A stretch of DNA of 64,000 nt from Prescottella defluvii (GTDB taxonomy: Bacteria; Actinomycetota; Actinomycetes; Mycobacteriales; Mycobacteriaceae), in contig CP121458.1 of NCBI GenBank assembly GCA_029690005.1, positions 3,720,001 to 3,784,000 on the forward strand, in the 5' to 3' direction. A program made the translations under genes and the position numbers. Shown one piece after another: positions 46,396-56,127 of the stretch. The notes beneath the pieces are model-generated. The model was given only the letters and a program-made list of their open reading frames with translations, ran no database searches and was not told the DNA's origin. The first letter of the stretch is position 1, and every line of letters begins with the position of its first letter.

Positions 46396-47617
46396 TCAGT
46401 GATGCATCGCCTCCGTCCTCAGCCCGGCGCGATCGGCCTTCGTCAGTTCCCGCACCGCGAGATCCTTCGCGCACACCAACATCGATCCGAGCGCGCTGAC
46501 GCGCGGGAACGTCAGTTCGGTGTGCTTGACGTTGTCGTGGTCGTCGGCGCCGTCGTAGACGACCGTCGAACCGCGCATCAGCCACCGCTTGACGTCCACG
46601 ACCCGGGCAGGTGCCCCATCGTCCGCAGGTAGAACGACTGCAGCAGCGCCACCACGCCCAACACCACCGGTGTGGCCTGGCTGGCGCCGTACTGGATCGA
46701 CTCGCCGGTGTCGTTGAGGATGCCCGACGACGTGATCGGCGCACCCGGTGCGAAGGCGTCGGTCGCGCACGGTCCGCCCACCGTGCGGTGCAACCGCTGC
46801 GTGAACGGCGTCAACCGATCCGAGTCCGACGCGAACGCCTTCGCGCCGTCGCGGTACCGGAAGCTGCCCTCGTCCGCGTCGTACACGGCGCCGACGCTGA
46901 TCGACTGACGGAAGATCGCCGGGTAGCGCATGCCCTGCATACCGCCGTGCGCGTAGTAGTCGTTGCCGGCCGCCAGGCAACTGCACACACCCTCGTCGGC
47001 GAGCTCCTGCAGCAGCGCCCGATCGCGTCGCCGGGCATGTCGGTGTCCGTCGTGCGGTTGTCCGCGGCTCCCGTCGCCAGACACAGGGCCGAAATCCCCA
47101 GTGATGCCCGGTGATCGAGCACCCAGTCCAGCGCGTCCCGGATGTCGGTGAAGCGACCGGTGCCGTCGTTCGCGAGCACCTTCAGCGGAACGATCCGCGT
47201 GTTCGGAGCGACGCCGGTGTGGATCCGTCCGGCGGCCGCGATCCCGGTCACGCTCGTGCCGTGGCCGTGGCCGTCGGACACCTCCGCGGGATCGCCGCCG
47301 TAGTCGGCGGTGAAGTTGCGGCCCGGCAGAACCCGACCCGCGAAGTCGACGTGCGTGGTCCGCAGCCCGGTGTCGAGCACGGCCACCGTCACGCCGGATC
47401 CCGACACGTTGAAGTCACGGCGTGCCTGCGGTGCCCGCACGAGCAGGTCGACTTCGGTCAGTTCGGGAAGGAACGGGCCTTCCTTCTGCAGCGGCGGTTC
47501 GACCGCCACCACCGACTCCGCGTGCAACGTCTCGAATGTGCCGATGGCGCCGCCTCTGGGGGCACTGCCGGTGGCGTCCGAGCCGGGTTGGCCGGACGTA
47601 CCTTTCGACGCGTTCAT
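46396..47617 (-). CDS. Subtilisin-like S8 serine protease without signal peptide
   Basis: About 407 residues. Catalytic triad: Asp in VTVAVLDTGLRTTHVDF, His in DGHGHGTSVTGIAAAG, Ser in YGASQATPVVLGVVALL; substrate cleft SCLAAGNDYYAHGGMQ with the oxyanion Asn. The N-terminus (NASKGTSGQPGSDATG) has no hydrophobic signal, and no prodomain of usual size or C-terminal anchor is visible, so the enzyme may stay in the cytoplasm. The frame changes near 47025 and 46603. ATG at 47617 has GGAGGG at about 8 bases; GTG at 47626 is the alternative. Confidence 0.85.
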
Positions 47618-47824
47618 AGTCCTCACCCTCCTCGAGTGTCATTTCTCGAGCGGGGAACTGCCCCCGGGGGCGCTCCCCTGGTACTACAAATGCTCCTCTC
47701 GCACGTGCGCCGTGTCACCAGTACGGCGCCCGAAAGTCCTGGTTCGCGCACTCGGTAGACTCGGACGTCGGCCCGATCCTCCGGGTCGGGTACCCGCACG
47801 AGATCAGGACTGAGTTACCCACCG

Positions 47825-49276
47825 ATGGCACAACCGATGACGGGTATCGACCCCGCCGACCTCGACGTCTGCCTGCGGGTGCTGTCGGAGGCATCCGCGC
47901 TCGACACCGACCACCCCGATTCCGTCACGCTGCAGCGAGCCGTCGGCGATCTGTTCAAGAAGCTCAAGCGCCGCCGTCGCAACGAGACGCGGGACGCGAT
48001 CTCCGAGGCCGACCGCGCCGTCGTCGCGGCCACGGCGACGGGATCGCCCGATCGGATCGACGACGAGACCGCAGGGATTCCCCTGTCGTCCAACGCCGTG
48101 GGCGCCGCCGCGGGCACCCTGATCCGCCCGCGCCCCTGCTACATCTGCAAGCAGCGCTACACACACGTGGACGCGTTCTACCACCAGTTGTGCCCGGAGT
48201 GCGCGGCCCGCAGTCACACCAAGCGGGACCAGCGCACCGATCTGACGGGCCGACGCGCACTGCTCACCGGCGGCCGCGCCAAGATCGGGATGTACATCGC
48301 GCTGCGACTGCTCCGCGACGGTGCACACCTGACGATCACCACCCGCTTTCCGAACGACGCCATCCGCCGGTTCAAGGGCATGGAGGACAGCGCCGACTGG
48401 ATCCATCGACTCCGCGTGGTCGGGATCGACCTGCGCGATCCCGCCCAGGTGGTCGCACTCGCCGATTCCGTTGCCGCGCAGGGCCCGCTGGACATCCTCA
48501 TCAACAACGCCGCGCAGACGGTCCGACGCTCCCCGGCGCCTACAGCGCGCTGGCGGACGCCGAGTCGGGTCCGCTGCCGGCCGGTGAACTGCCCGACGTC
48601 GTGACGTTCGGGAAGACGAGCGAGGCCCACCCGGCGGCGCTGGCGGGGTCGCTGTCCACCGCGGCCCTGGCTGCGTCGACGAACCTCTCGGCCGACGAGG
48701 TCAGCTCGCTCGCGCTGGTCGCCGGGTCGGCCTCGCCGGCCCGCGTCGAGCAGGGCGTCGCGATCGACGCGGGCGGCCTGCTGCCCGACCTCGCTCATAC
48801 GAACAGCTGGGTGCAGACCGTCGAGGAGGTCGATCCGATCGAGCTGCTCGAGGTGCAGCTGTGCAACTCGGTGGCCCCGTTCATCCTCGTCTCGCGCCTG
48901 CGTCCGGCGATGGCCGCGGCGGCGGCCAGGCGCAAGTACGTGGTGAACGTCTCCGCGATGGAGGGGCAGTTCAGCCGCGCCTACGAGGGCCCGGGGCATC
49001 CGCACACCAACATGGCGAAGGCCGCGCTGAACATGCTCACCCGCACGAGCGCCACGGAGATGCTCGAGGACGGCATCCTCATGACTGCGGTGGACACCGG
49101 CTGGATCACCGACGAGCGACCGCACTACACGAAGCTGCGGCTGGCCGACGAGGGCTTCCACGCGCCGCTCGACCTCGTCGACGGCGCGGCCCGGTGTACG
49201 ACCCGATCGTGCAGGGCGAGGCCGGCGTCGACCTGCACGGCTGCTTCCTCAAGGACTACGAACCGTCCCCTGGTAG
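47825..49276 (+). CDS. SDR-fold protein with N-terminal zinc ribbon and no catalytic Tyr
   Basis: About 484 residues. An N-terminal helical domain (DLDVCLRVLSEASALDTD, VGDLFKKLKRRRR) is followed near residues 103-130 by a C-x2-C...C-x2-C site (CYICKQRY, HQLCPECA). The Rossmann domain has LLTGGRAKIGMYIALRLL, VGIDLRDPAQV and LDILINNAAQTVRRSPGAY. The active-site Ser is in VVNVSAMEG, but the YxxxK motif reads TNMAK: Lys is kept and Tyr replaced by Thr. The frame changes near 48532, 49193 and 49268; the last restores the end YEPSPW and TAG. A divergent SDR branch, function unknown. Confidence 0.82.
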
Positions 49277-49378
49277 AGCCGGGTCACGGTCGGGAAGCGA
49301 CATGTGCCGCACCCGGATCGCACGCCTGACCGGGGATACTGGACGAGCGCACCTGACATCGATCGACCGGGAGGCTCC

Positions 49379-49769
49379 ATGGCCATCGCCGTTGCGTTCA
49401 GCGACAGTCCGGAAGGCCGCAATGCGCTGGTGTACGCCGCCCGGGAAGCGATGCAACGCGGCGAGGAACTCCTCGTGCTGCGCATCGTCGACGATGCGGC
49501 GTCGGCCGCATCGGATCGAGCGCGTTCCGCCGTGGAAGCGATGTTGGACGAGGGCGGCGTCGTCGGGTCGGAGTGGGCGCTACGCACCGCCGAGCACAGC
49601 GGTGACCGCATCGGCGCGCTCGTCGACCTCGTCGGCGAGTGCGGGGCCGGACTGTTCATCACCGGCAGCCGCCGCATGACGCCGGTCGGCAAGTTCCTCC
49701 TCGAGCGTTCCCTCCAGCGTCTGCTGCTCGAGGTCGACATCCGTTCTGGTCGTGAAGGAACCGCAGTAG
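49379..49769 (+). CDS. Universal stress protein family
   Basis: Single-domain UspA-like protein of about 130 residues: MAIAVAFSDSPEGRNALVYAARE, LLVLRIVDDAA and AGLFITGSRRMTPVGKFLLE with the G-x2-G-x9-GS/T-type loop in reduced form. A frame change near 49744 restores the usual end VDIPVLVVKEPQ and TAG. GGGAGGCTCC precedes the ATG. Confidence 0.78.
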
Positions 49770-49812
49770 CCTGAAATCGGTTGAGGTCGCGTCCCCGGCC
49801 GGAGGTGTCGCG

Positions 49813-50189
49813 GTGCTGTATCGGATGCTGGCGGATGCCACCGTGGTCGTCCACCTGGCCTTCATCGGCTATGTCGTGTTCGGCGGATTCCTGGCGTGGC
49901 GCTGGCGCCGCACGATCTCGGCTGCACCTCGTCGCCGCTTCCTGGGGACTGGGAAGCGTGCTGATCGGCTATGAGTGCCCAGCTGACGAACGTCGAGAAC
50001 TGGGCCCGCGAACGCGCCGGCGAGCCGGCGCTACCCTCGTCCGGGTTCATCGCGCACTATCTGACGGGTGTCGTGTACCCCGAGCACGCCCTCAACCTGG
50101 TTCGAGCGCTCGCCGCGGTCTGTGTCGTGGTGTCGTGGGTCGGATACATCCTGCTCCGTCGTCGTGATCGTCAGCAGGCCGCTGTGTGA
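49813..50189 (+). CDS. DUF2784 family membrane protein
   Basis: About 125 residues, three or four membrane helices: YRMLADATVVVHLAFIGYVVF, WLHLVAASWGLGSVLIGYECP and LVRALAAVCVVVSWVGYILL; the loop ENWARERAGEP and SSGFIAHYLTGVVYPEH are hallmarks of the family. The frame changes near 49917 and 49982 (extra bases). GTG with GGAGGTG upstream. Function unknown. Confidence 0.8.
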
Positions 50190-50231
50190 CATCGGTCGCA
50201 CACGTCCTTACTCGCAAGTAGGGTCGTAGGC

Positions 50232-51476
50232 ATGACCTCACGCGAACGCGATCTCGATGTCGTCGTCTACGGGGCCACGGGCTTCGTCGGCAAACTCGTG
50301 GCCGAGTACCTTCCCGGCACGCGCCCGCCGGGAGCCGGATCAGGCTCGCCGGACGGTCCGTCCAGAAGCTGGAGCAGGTGCGGCGCGGACTCGGCCCGGC
50401 CGCCGCGAGCTGGCCGCTGCTCCGCGCGGAGGCCACCGACGACGCCTCACTGCGCGACCTCGCGGCCGCCGCTGGCGTCGTCGCCACCACCGTCGGACCG
50501 TGCGAGAAGTACGGCCTGCCGCTGCGTGCGGGCGTGTGCCGAGGCGGGCACCGACTACATCGATCTCACCGGGGAGGTGCCGTTCGCGAGGAAGAGCATC
50601 GACTTGTTCCACGACACCGCAGCGGCGAGCGGTGCCCGCATCGTGCACTGGTGCGGATTCGATTCCATCCCCTCCGATCTCGGTGTCCATGCCCTGCACC
50701 GGCAGGTCCAGGCGGACGACGCCGGCGAGCTGGCGGACACGACGCTCGTGGTGACGTCGCTGCGTGGCGGAGTCAGTGGCGGCACGATCGACTCGCTGCG
50801 CACCCAGATCGACGTCACGAAGGCCGACGCGCAGATGCGCCGCCTCACCGCGTCTCCGTACTCCCTCAGTCCGGACCGCGCCGCCGAACCGGATCTGGGT
50901 CGGCAGTCCGACATGGCGCTGGTCCGCGGGTCCGACATCGCGCCCGGGCTGTCGGCTGGAAGGCGCCGTTCTTCATGGGCCGTGCAACACCCGCGTGGTG
51001 CGCCGCAGCAATGCCCTCGCCGGCTACGCGTACGGCAAGCGGTTCCGGTACCGCGAGGTGATGAACGTCGGATCGTCGTTCGCGTCTCCGGCGATCGCCG
51101 GCGGTGTGGCCGCGGGCATGGGTGCCCTCGTCGCCGGACTGGTGTTCCCGCCCACGAGGTGGCTGCTGGACCGGGTGCTGCCGAAGCCCGGCCAGGGACC
51201 GAGCGAGAAGTCGCAGCGAAACGGCCACTTCACCGTCGACGTGTACGCCAGGACGACGACCGGCGCCCGATACGTCTCCCGGGTCGCGGCCCAGGGGACC
51301 CGGGGTACGCGGCGACGGCCGTCATGTTCGGCGAGTCCGCGCTGGCACTGGCACTCCAGCGCGACGCACTGCCGGATACGCCGGGCGGCGTCCTGACACC
51401 GGCCACCGCACTGGGTGACGTGCTGGTCGAGCGTCTCCGGGATTCCGGATTCACCATCGACGCACGGCGGCAGTGA
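50232..51476 (+). CDS. Saccharopine dehydrogenase / trans-acting enoyl reductase family protein
   Basis: NAD(P)-binding protein of about 416 residues, similar to the mycobacterial Rv2449c and Rv2953 group. Rossmann start DVVVYGATGFVGKLVAEYL, GRSVQKLEQVRRGLG, VVATTVGPCEKYGLPL, EAGTDYIDLTGEVPF, HWCGFDSIPSDLGVHAL. The C-terminal part ends ALALQRDALPDTPGGVLTPATALGD. Frame changes near 50325, 50538, 50958 and 51290. Members reduce enoyl groups in lipid synthesis or have unknown roles. Confidence 0.83.
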   Translation: MTSRERDLDVVVYGATGFVGKLVAEYLPGTRPPGAGSGSPDGPSRSWSRCGADSARPPRAGRCSARRPPTTPHCATSRPPLASSPPPSDRARSTACRCVRACAEAGTDYIDLTGEVPFARKSIDLFHDTAAASGARIVHWCGFDSIPSDLGVHALHRQVQADDAGELADTTLVVTSLRGGVSGGTIDSLRTQIDVTKADAQMRRLTASPYSLSPDRAAEPDLGRQSDMALVRGSDIAPGLSAGRRRSSWAVQHPRGAPQQCPRRLRVRQAVPVPRGDERRIVVRVSGDRRRCGRGHGCPRRRTGVPAHEVAAGPGAAEARPGTEREVAAKRPLHRRRVRQDDDRRPIRLPGRGPGDPGYAATAVMFGESALALALQRDALPDTPGGVLTPATALGDVLVERLRDSGFTIDARRQ

Positions 51477-51483
51477 ATCCGCG

Positions 51484-52357
51484 TCAACGATGACTGGGGG
51501 CCTGAGCGGCGGCCGCGTGGCCGGTCAGGTCACTCAGCGTGAGGCGGTACTTCGGCGGGCGGTCGAGGATCATCGTCCGCGTCACGTCCTGATTCGGACC
51601 GACGTGCAGGAGCTCGCCCGGGCACAGTGATTCCCAGTCGGGGTCCTCGTCCATCTGTTCGGTGGCCACCACGACGGCGGGCATCGTCGCCAGCGCGCCG
51701 GAGCGGGCGCGCACGGTGCCGGCGCTGCTGGCGTGGTCGAGATGCCGACGCCCGCTGGGACCGCCGGGCCGGCGCAGCAGTACCAGCAGATCGTGCGTAT
51801 CGGGTACCGGAACGCCCACATCTCGTCGGCGCTCACCAGAACGAAGTTGAGCGCCAGCGCTCGAAGGTTGTCGGCGATCCATCCCACCGCCGACGCGATT
51901 CCGGCGCCGACGTCGCCGTCGTTCTCGTCGATGTGCCGGGTGATCAGGGCGAAGAAGCGCTCGGAATCGGTGTCTCCGCGGACGAGGTCGCGGTAGTCGC
52001 CGAGCTCCGTCTCGAGCACCGGCAGGTCCTCGATCACCCCGTTGTGGGCGAACATCCTGCCCTTCTGTTCGAAGGGATGTGTGTTGGCCGGATTCACTTC
52101 GCCTGTCGTCGCGTATCGGACGTGGGCGACGAAGGTGCGCGATTCGCGGTCCTTCGCCTCGAGCGCGAACCGCCGGTCCTCGTAGGCCGCCAGCGGCTGC
52201 TTCTCGACCCGCGGTGCGCCGTCCACCGCGAACGTCCCAGCCCGGTGCCGTCGGGCATGCGCCGACTCTGCTCCGCGAGGCTGTCCTCCGCATCGAGCAA
52301 CCAAAACGTCGCGTGCACGCGGTGCGGCGCCGCGGACAGTCCGAACAATCGACACAT
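51484..52357 (-). CDS. Class II (Ntn) glutamine amidotransferase, EgtC-like
   Basis: N-terminal-nucleophile amidohydrolase: MCRLFGLSAAP gives Cys2 as catalytic residue after Met removal. Further motifs VAHVRYATTGEVNPANTHPF (Arg and Thr of the glutamine pocket), MFAHNGVIED and RGDTDSERFFALI. About 291 residues. Belongs to the EgtC/YafJ-type group acting on gamma-glutamyl bonds; whether it makes ergothioneine is unclear because egtB/D are not here. Frame changes near 52238 and 51805. It follows a DinB gene with no visible stop between them. Confidence 0.82.
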
Positions 52358-52977
52358 GGCCGTCGCCCTCCTCGCCTCGAGGTCGGTCCCGACCAGTATG
52401 AGCGCGCACCCCGGGCCGGCGCGCGCGTTCGCGTCGTCGAGAACTCCATGCCCGCGTCGGCACCCATCTGCATCGTCGTGTTCGCGCCGTCGAGCGACTC
52501 GCGAATGATGTCCGCGTGGCCCGAATGGTGCGCGGTCTCCCGCAGGATGTGCAGCAGCACGCGGCGAGCCGTCCACCACTGCCGCTCGGGTGCCCAGGGC
52601 GCGGTCGCGAGGGGCACGAGCAGGTCCAGGTCGTCGAGTGACGTGACGAGGGCATCCGTCGCCTGCGCGGCCGCTTCGTAGTCGGCGAGCAGTTGCGTGA
52701 TCGTCTCCTCGTCCGTCATCCGGTACTGCTCCATCGCCGCCTCCATGTCGAAGGTGGCGGTCTCGTCGCGTTCGAGGATCGTCGTCACCCACTGCCGTTC
52801 GGTGTGCACGAGGTGCTTGACGAGGCCGCCGAGGGTCAGATCGCTGACCGTCGTTCGGGTCCGGGCCTGCGCGTCGTCGATGCCGCGCATCGTGATCAGG
52901 AAGTTGTGCCGCTGATCGGCGAGCAGAGCCAGGATGTCGGCGCGCTCGCCGGTGGCGGCGGTGGTGTTCTCGGTCAT
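52358..52977 (-). CDS. DinB-family (DUF664) protein, 3' end uncertain
   Basis: Four-helix-bundle metalloprotein: RADILALLADQRHNFLITMRG, LGGLVKHLVHTERQWV (first metal His), RRVLLHILRETAHHSGHADIIRE (further His). The family includes mycothiol- and bacillithiol-dependent transferases. The recognisable domain ends near 52440 (GADAGMEF). No stop codon exists in any frame between there and the amidotransferase ATG at 52357, so either an indel hides the stop or the two are joined. ATG at 52977 has GAGGACGAAGAG upstream. Confidence 0.78.
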
Positions 52978-53100
52978 CTCTTCGTCCTCCGGTCGGTTCG
53001 GTGAAGTTCGACGAGAATCACGCTACGAACGATTGCGGACTGTTTCGGTCCTTTATTGATCGCCCTTCGAGAATTCTCCGTCCGATCTAGCCTCGACGTC

Positions 53101-54360
53101 GTGAGCACTGCTACGCATGCCTACCTGTCGGCACGACTGCCGGTCTACGACCTCGCCGTAACCGCGGTGTCGGCGTACGCGACGGCCGCGAACGCGCTGC
53201 GGGAATCCCTCGGTCTCGCACCGCAGCGGACGGACCTGCGGCCCGACCGGATCGCGGCGTCCTTCTCCGGCGACAGGATGTTCCGATCGAACGGCGCACC
53301 CGTCGACGGGTTCGCCGAGCTGTCCGGGTTCTTCCGGACCGCCGACGGGTGGGTGCGCGCGCACGCGAACTACCCGCATCACCGGGCACGACTGCTCGCC
53401 GCGGTCGGACTCCCCGAGGACGCCGGCCGGGACCGGTTTGTGCGCCGCGTCGCCGACCTGTCGGCGGCGGACATCGAGGACCGGGCGGCGGACGTCGGTG
53501 CGATCGCTGCCCGCGTCCGCACCGAAAGGGAGTGGGCCACGTCCGAACCCGGCCCCGCCGCCGCATCCGGCGACCTCGTCGGTGTGCGTGTCCGGTCCGA
53601 TCACGGCGCACAGCGACCGTCCGACGGCGGCGCGCCGCTCGCCGGTGTCCGGGTGCTGGATCTGACGCGGGTCATCGCCGGCCCCGTCGCGTCGCGGGCC
53701 CTGGCGCTGCTGGGCGCCGACGTCCTGCGGATCGATCCACCCCAGATGCCGGAGATCCGCTGGCAGCACAACGAGACCGGACAGGGCAAGCGGTCGACGC
53801 AGACTCGACCTGCGGGATCCGGACGGACTCACTACCTTCCGGGCCCTGCTCGCCGGCGCCGACATCCTCCTCACCGGCTACCGACCCGACTCGCTCGAGG
53901 CGATGATCGGCCGGCCCGGATCGGCCCGGCCCGGCCTCGTGCACGGCCGGGTGTGCGCGTGGGCCGCACCGGGCCGTGGGCCGGGCGGCGCGGGTTCGAC
54001 AGCATCGTCCAGGCCGCGTCGGGCATTGCGGTGATCGAGGGCCACGATGCGCCCGGCGCGCTGCCCGCGCAGGCGCTCGATCACGCCTCCGGCTACCTGC
54101 TGGCGGCCGGGGTGATCGACGCGCTCGTCGACGCACGACGCGATGGCGCCGGACGCGATGTCGACGTTGCACTGGCCCGAACCGCCGCGTGGCTGCTCGA
54201 TCGGCCGAACCGCCGACAGTCACCACCGCCCGCGCAGCTCCCGGGCCCCGACACCGTCGTCGTCCACGGAGAGATCACCGCGGCCCGGCCGGCACTCGCG
54301 GAGTTCGACGACTATCCGTTCCCGGCACTTACCTGGGGAGCCGACGCGCCCCGCTGGTAG
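53101..54360 (+). CDS. Family III (CaiB/BaiF) CoA-transferase-like protein
   Basis: About 420 residues. The N-terminal half (ANALRESLGLAPQRTDLRPD, FAELSGFFRTADGWVRAHANYP) is a degenerate CaiB-like half; the second half has the normal start LAGVRVLDLTRVIAGPVASRALALLGADVLRIDPP, GLTTFRALLAGADILLTGYRPDSL and ASGIAVIEG (given in parts). Frame changes near 53800 and 53962. GTG start. The last codons (FDDYPFPALTWG) are duplicated, slightly altered, 3.3 kb downstream. Substrate unknown. Confidence 0.82.
   Translation: MSTATHAYLSARLPVYDLAVTAVSAYATAANALRESLGLAPQRTDLRPDRIAASFSGDRMFRSNGAPVDGFAELSGFFRTADGWVRAHANYPHHRARLLAAVGLPEDAGRDRFVRRVADLSAADIEDRAADVGAIAARVRTEREWATSEPGPAAASGDLVGVRVRSDHGAQRPSDGGAPLAGVRVLDLTRVIAGPVASRALALLGADVLRIDPPQMPEIRWQHNETGQGKRSTQTRPAGSGRTHYLPGPARRRRHPPHRLPTRLARGDDRPARIGPARPRARPGVRVGRTGPWAGRRGFDSIVQAASGIAVIEGHDAPGALPAQALDHASGYLLAAGVIDALVDARRDGAGRDVDVALARTAAWLLDRPNRRQSPPPAQLPGPDTVVVHGEITAARPALAEFDDYPFPALTWGADAPRW
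54304..54340 (+). repeat. Imperfect direct repeat, left copy (3' end of CoA-transferase gene)
   Basis: 37 bases encoding FDDYPFPALTWG; 33 of 37 positions match the copy at 57601-57637. Similarity continues weakly to a shared CCCCGC...TGGT. The copies flank the redox-signalling gene pair. Confidence 0.65.
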
Positions 54361-54472
54361 ATCGACGTCGGTCTCGCGGCCGCTCGATGACGGTTGCGAA
54401 GAGCGCGCCGTGCGCCGCCGACCGCGGCATACTCGAATCAGTGGCCGAACGGCCGCTGCGGATGGGAGAAGA

Positions 54473-56127
54473 ATGGCACAGCCCGCGATTCTCAGCGTCG
54501 ACGACGACCCGAGCGTCTCCCGCGCCATCGCCAGGGATCTGCGCCGACGCTACGGGGACAGGTACCGGATCATTCGAGCCCAGTCCGGCGACGAGGCACT
54601 GACGGCGCTCGAGGAGATGAAGCTGCGCGGCGACGCCGTCGCGGTGATGCTCGTCGACTACCGGATGCCGGGGATGAGCGGCATCGAGCTCCTGGAGCAG
54701 GGCATGGACCTGTACCCGGCCGCCAGGCGGGTGCTTCTCACCGCCTACGCCGACACCGACGCCGCGATCGACGCGATCAACATCGTCGACCTCGACCACT
54801 ACCTGCTCAAGCCGTGGGATCCGCCCGAGGAGAAGCTCTATCCGGTGGTCGACGCCCTACTCGAAGCCTGGATCACCGATGAGCACCGGCCCGTCACCGA
54901 GATCCGGGTCGTCGGGCACCGGTGGTCGGCGCGCTCCTCGGACGTGCGCGAGTTCCTGGTCCGCAACCAACTCCCCTATCGGTGGTACATGTCCGACGAG
55001 CCGGAGGGCCGGCGGCTACTCGAGGCTGCGGGGGCCGACGGCATGCGACTGCCCGTGGTGATCACGAGCGACGGCAGCTCTCTGGTGGAGCCGACCGACG
55101 CGGAGCTGGCCGCCCGTGTGGGACTGGCCACCACCCCGTTGTCGGACTTCGACGACCTCGTCGTCGTCGGCGGCGGACCGGCAGGACTGGGCGCGGCGGT
55201 GTACGGCGCGTCGGAAGGCCTGCGCACAGTACTGGTCGAACGCACCGCCACGGGCGGGCAGGCGGGCCAGAGTTCCCGGATCGAGAACTACCTCGGCTTC
55301 CCCGACGGATTGTCCGGCGCTCAGCTCGCCGACCGGGCACGCCGGCAGGCCTCCAAGTTCGGCGCCGAGGTGATCACCACCCGCGATGTCGTCGCCCTGG
55401 AGGTGAACGGGTCCGCGCGTACCGTTCGGTTCGCCGACGGGGCCGCGCTGGACGCGCACAGCGTCATCCTCGCGACGGGGGTGTCTATCGGCAGCTGTCG
55501 GCGCCCGGGCTCAGCGAGTTCACCGGCCGGGCGTGTATTACGGCTCGGCGGTGACCGAGGCTGCGCGATGCTGCGACCAGGACGTGTACGTGGTCGGCGG
55601 CGCCAACTCCGCGGGACAGGCGGCGGTCTATCTCGCCAGGGGCGCGCGGTCGGTGACCATCGTGGTGCGTGCCGGCTCGCTGGACGACTCCATGTCGCAC
55701 TACCTGATTCAGCAGATCCAGCAGAACCCGAAGATCACGGTCCGGACGTGCTCGGAAGTGATCGGCGTGGACGGTGAGGACCACCTGGATCGGATCACTC
55801 TGCGCGACAACACCACTGGACGCACCGAGTCCGTCACCGCGCCGTGGCTGTTCCTGTTCATCGGAGCTGCGCCACGCACCGAGTGGCTCGACGGCGTGGT
55901 GGTGCGCGACGACAAAGGATATGTGGTGTCCGGCCGGATCTGATCGTCGACGGCAAACGGCCGCCCGGCTGGGAACTCGATCGCCTACCGCACCAACTGG
56001 AGACCAGTGTGCCCGGTGTCTTCGCGGCCGGGACGTGCGCTCCGACTCCGCGAAACGGGTGGCCTCCGCCGTCGGAGAGGGAGCGATGGCCGTGATGCTC
56101 GTCCACCGATACCTGGCCAAGCCATGA
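54473..56127 (+). CDS. Response regulator fused to a thioredoxin-reductase-like flavoprotein
   Basis: About 552 residues. REC domain 1-120: LSVDDDPSVSRAIARDL, phospho-acceptor Asp in MLVDYRMPGMSG, Thr in LLTAYAD, Lys in YLLKPWD. A short glutaredoxin-like segment about 145-215 (RVVGHRWSARSSDVREFL) precedes a thioredoxin-reductase module: VVVGGGPAGLGAAVYGASEG (FAD), TATGGQAGQSSRIENYLGFP, YVVGGANSAGQAAVYLARGA (NADPH), FLFIGAAPRTEWL and ETSVPGVFAAGDVRS. The CATC of true reductases is replaced by GSAV in GVYYGSAVTEAA. Frame changes near 55485, 55528, 55937 and 56042. ATG with GGAGAAG; stop overlaps the kinase start. Confidence 0.87.
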
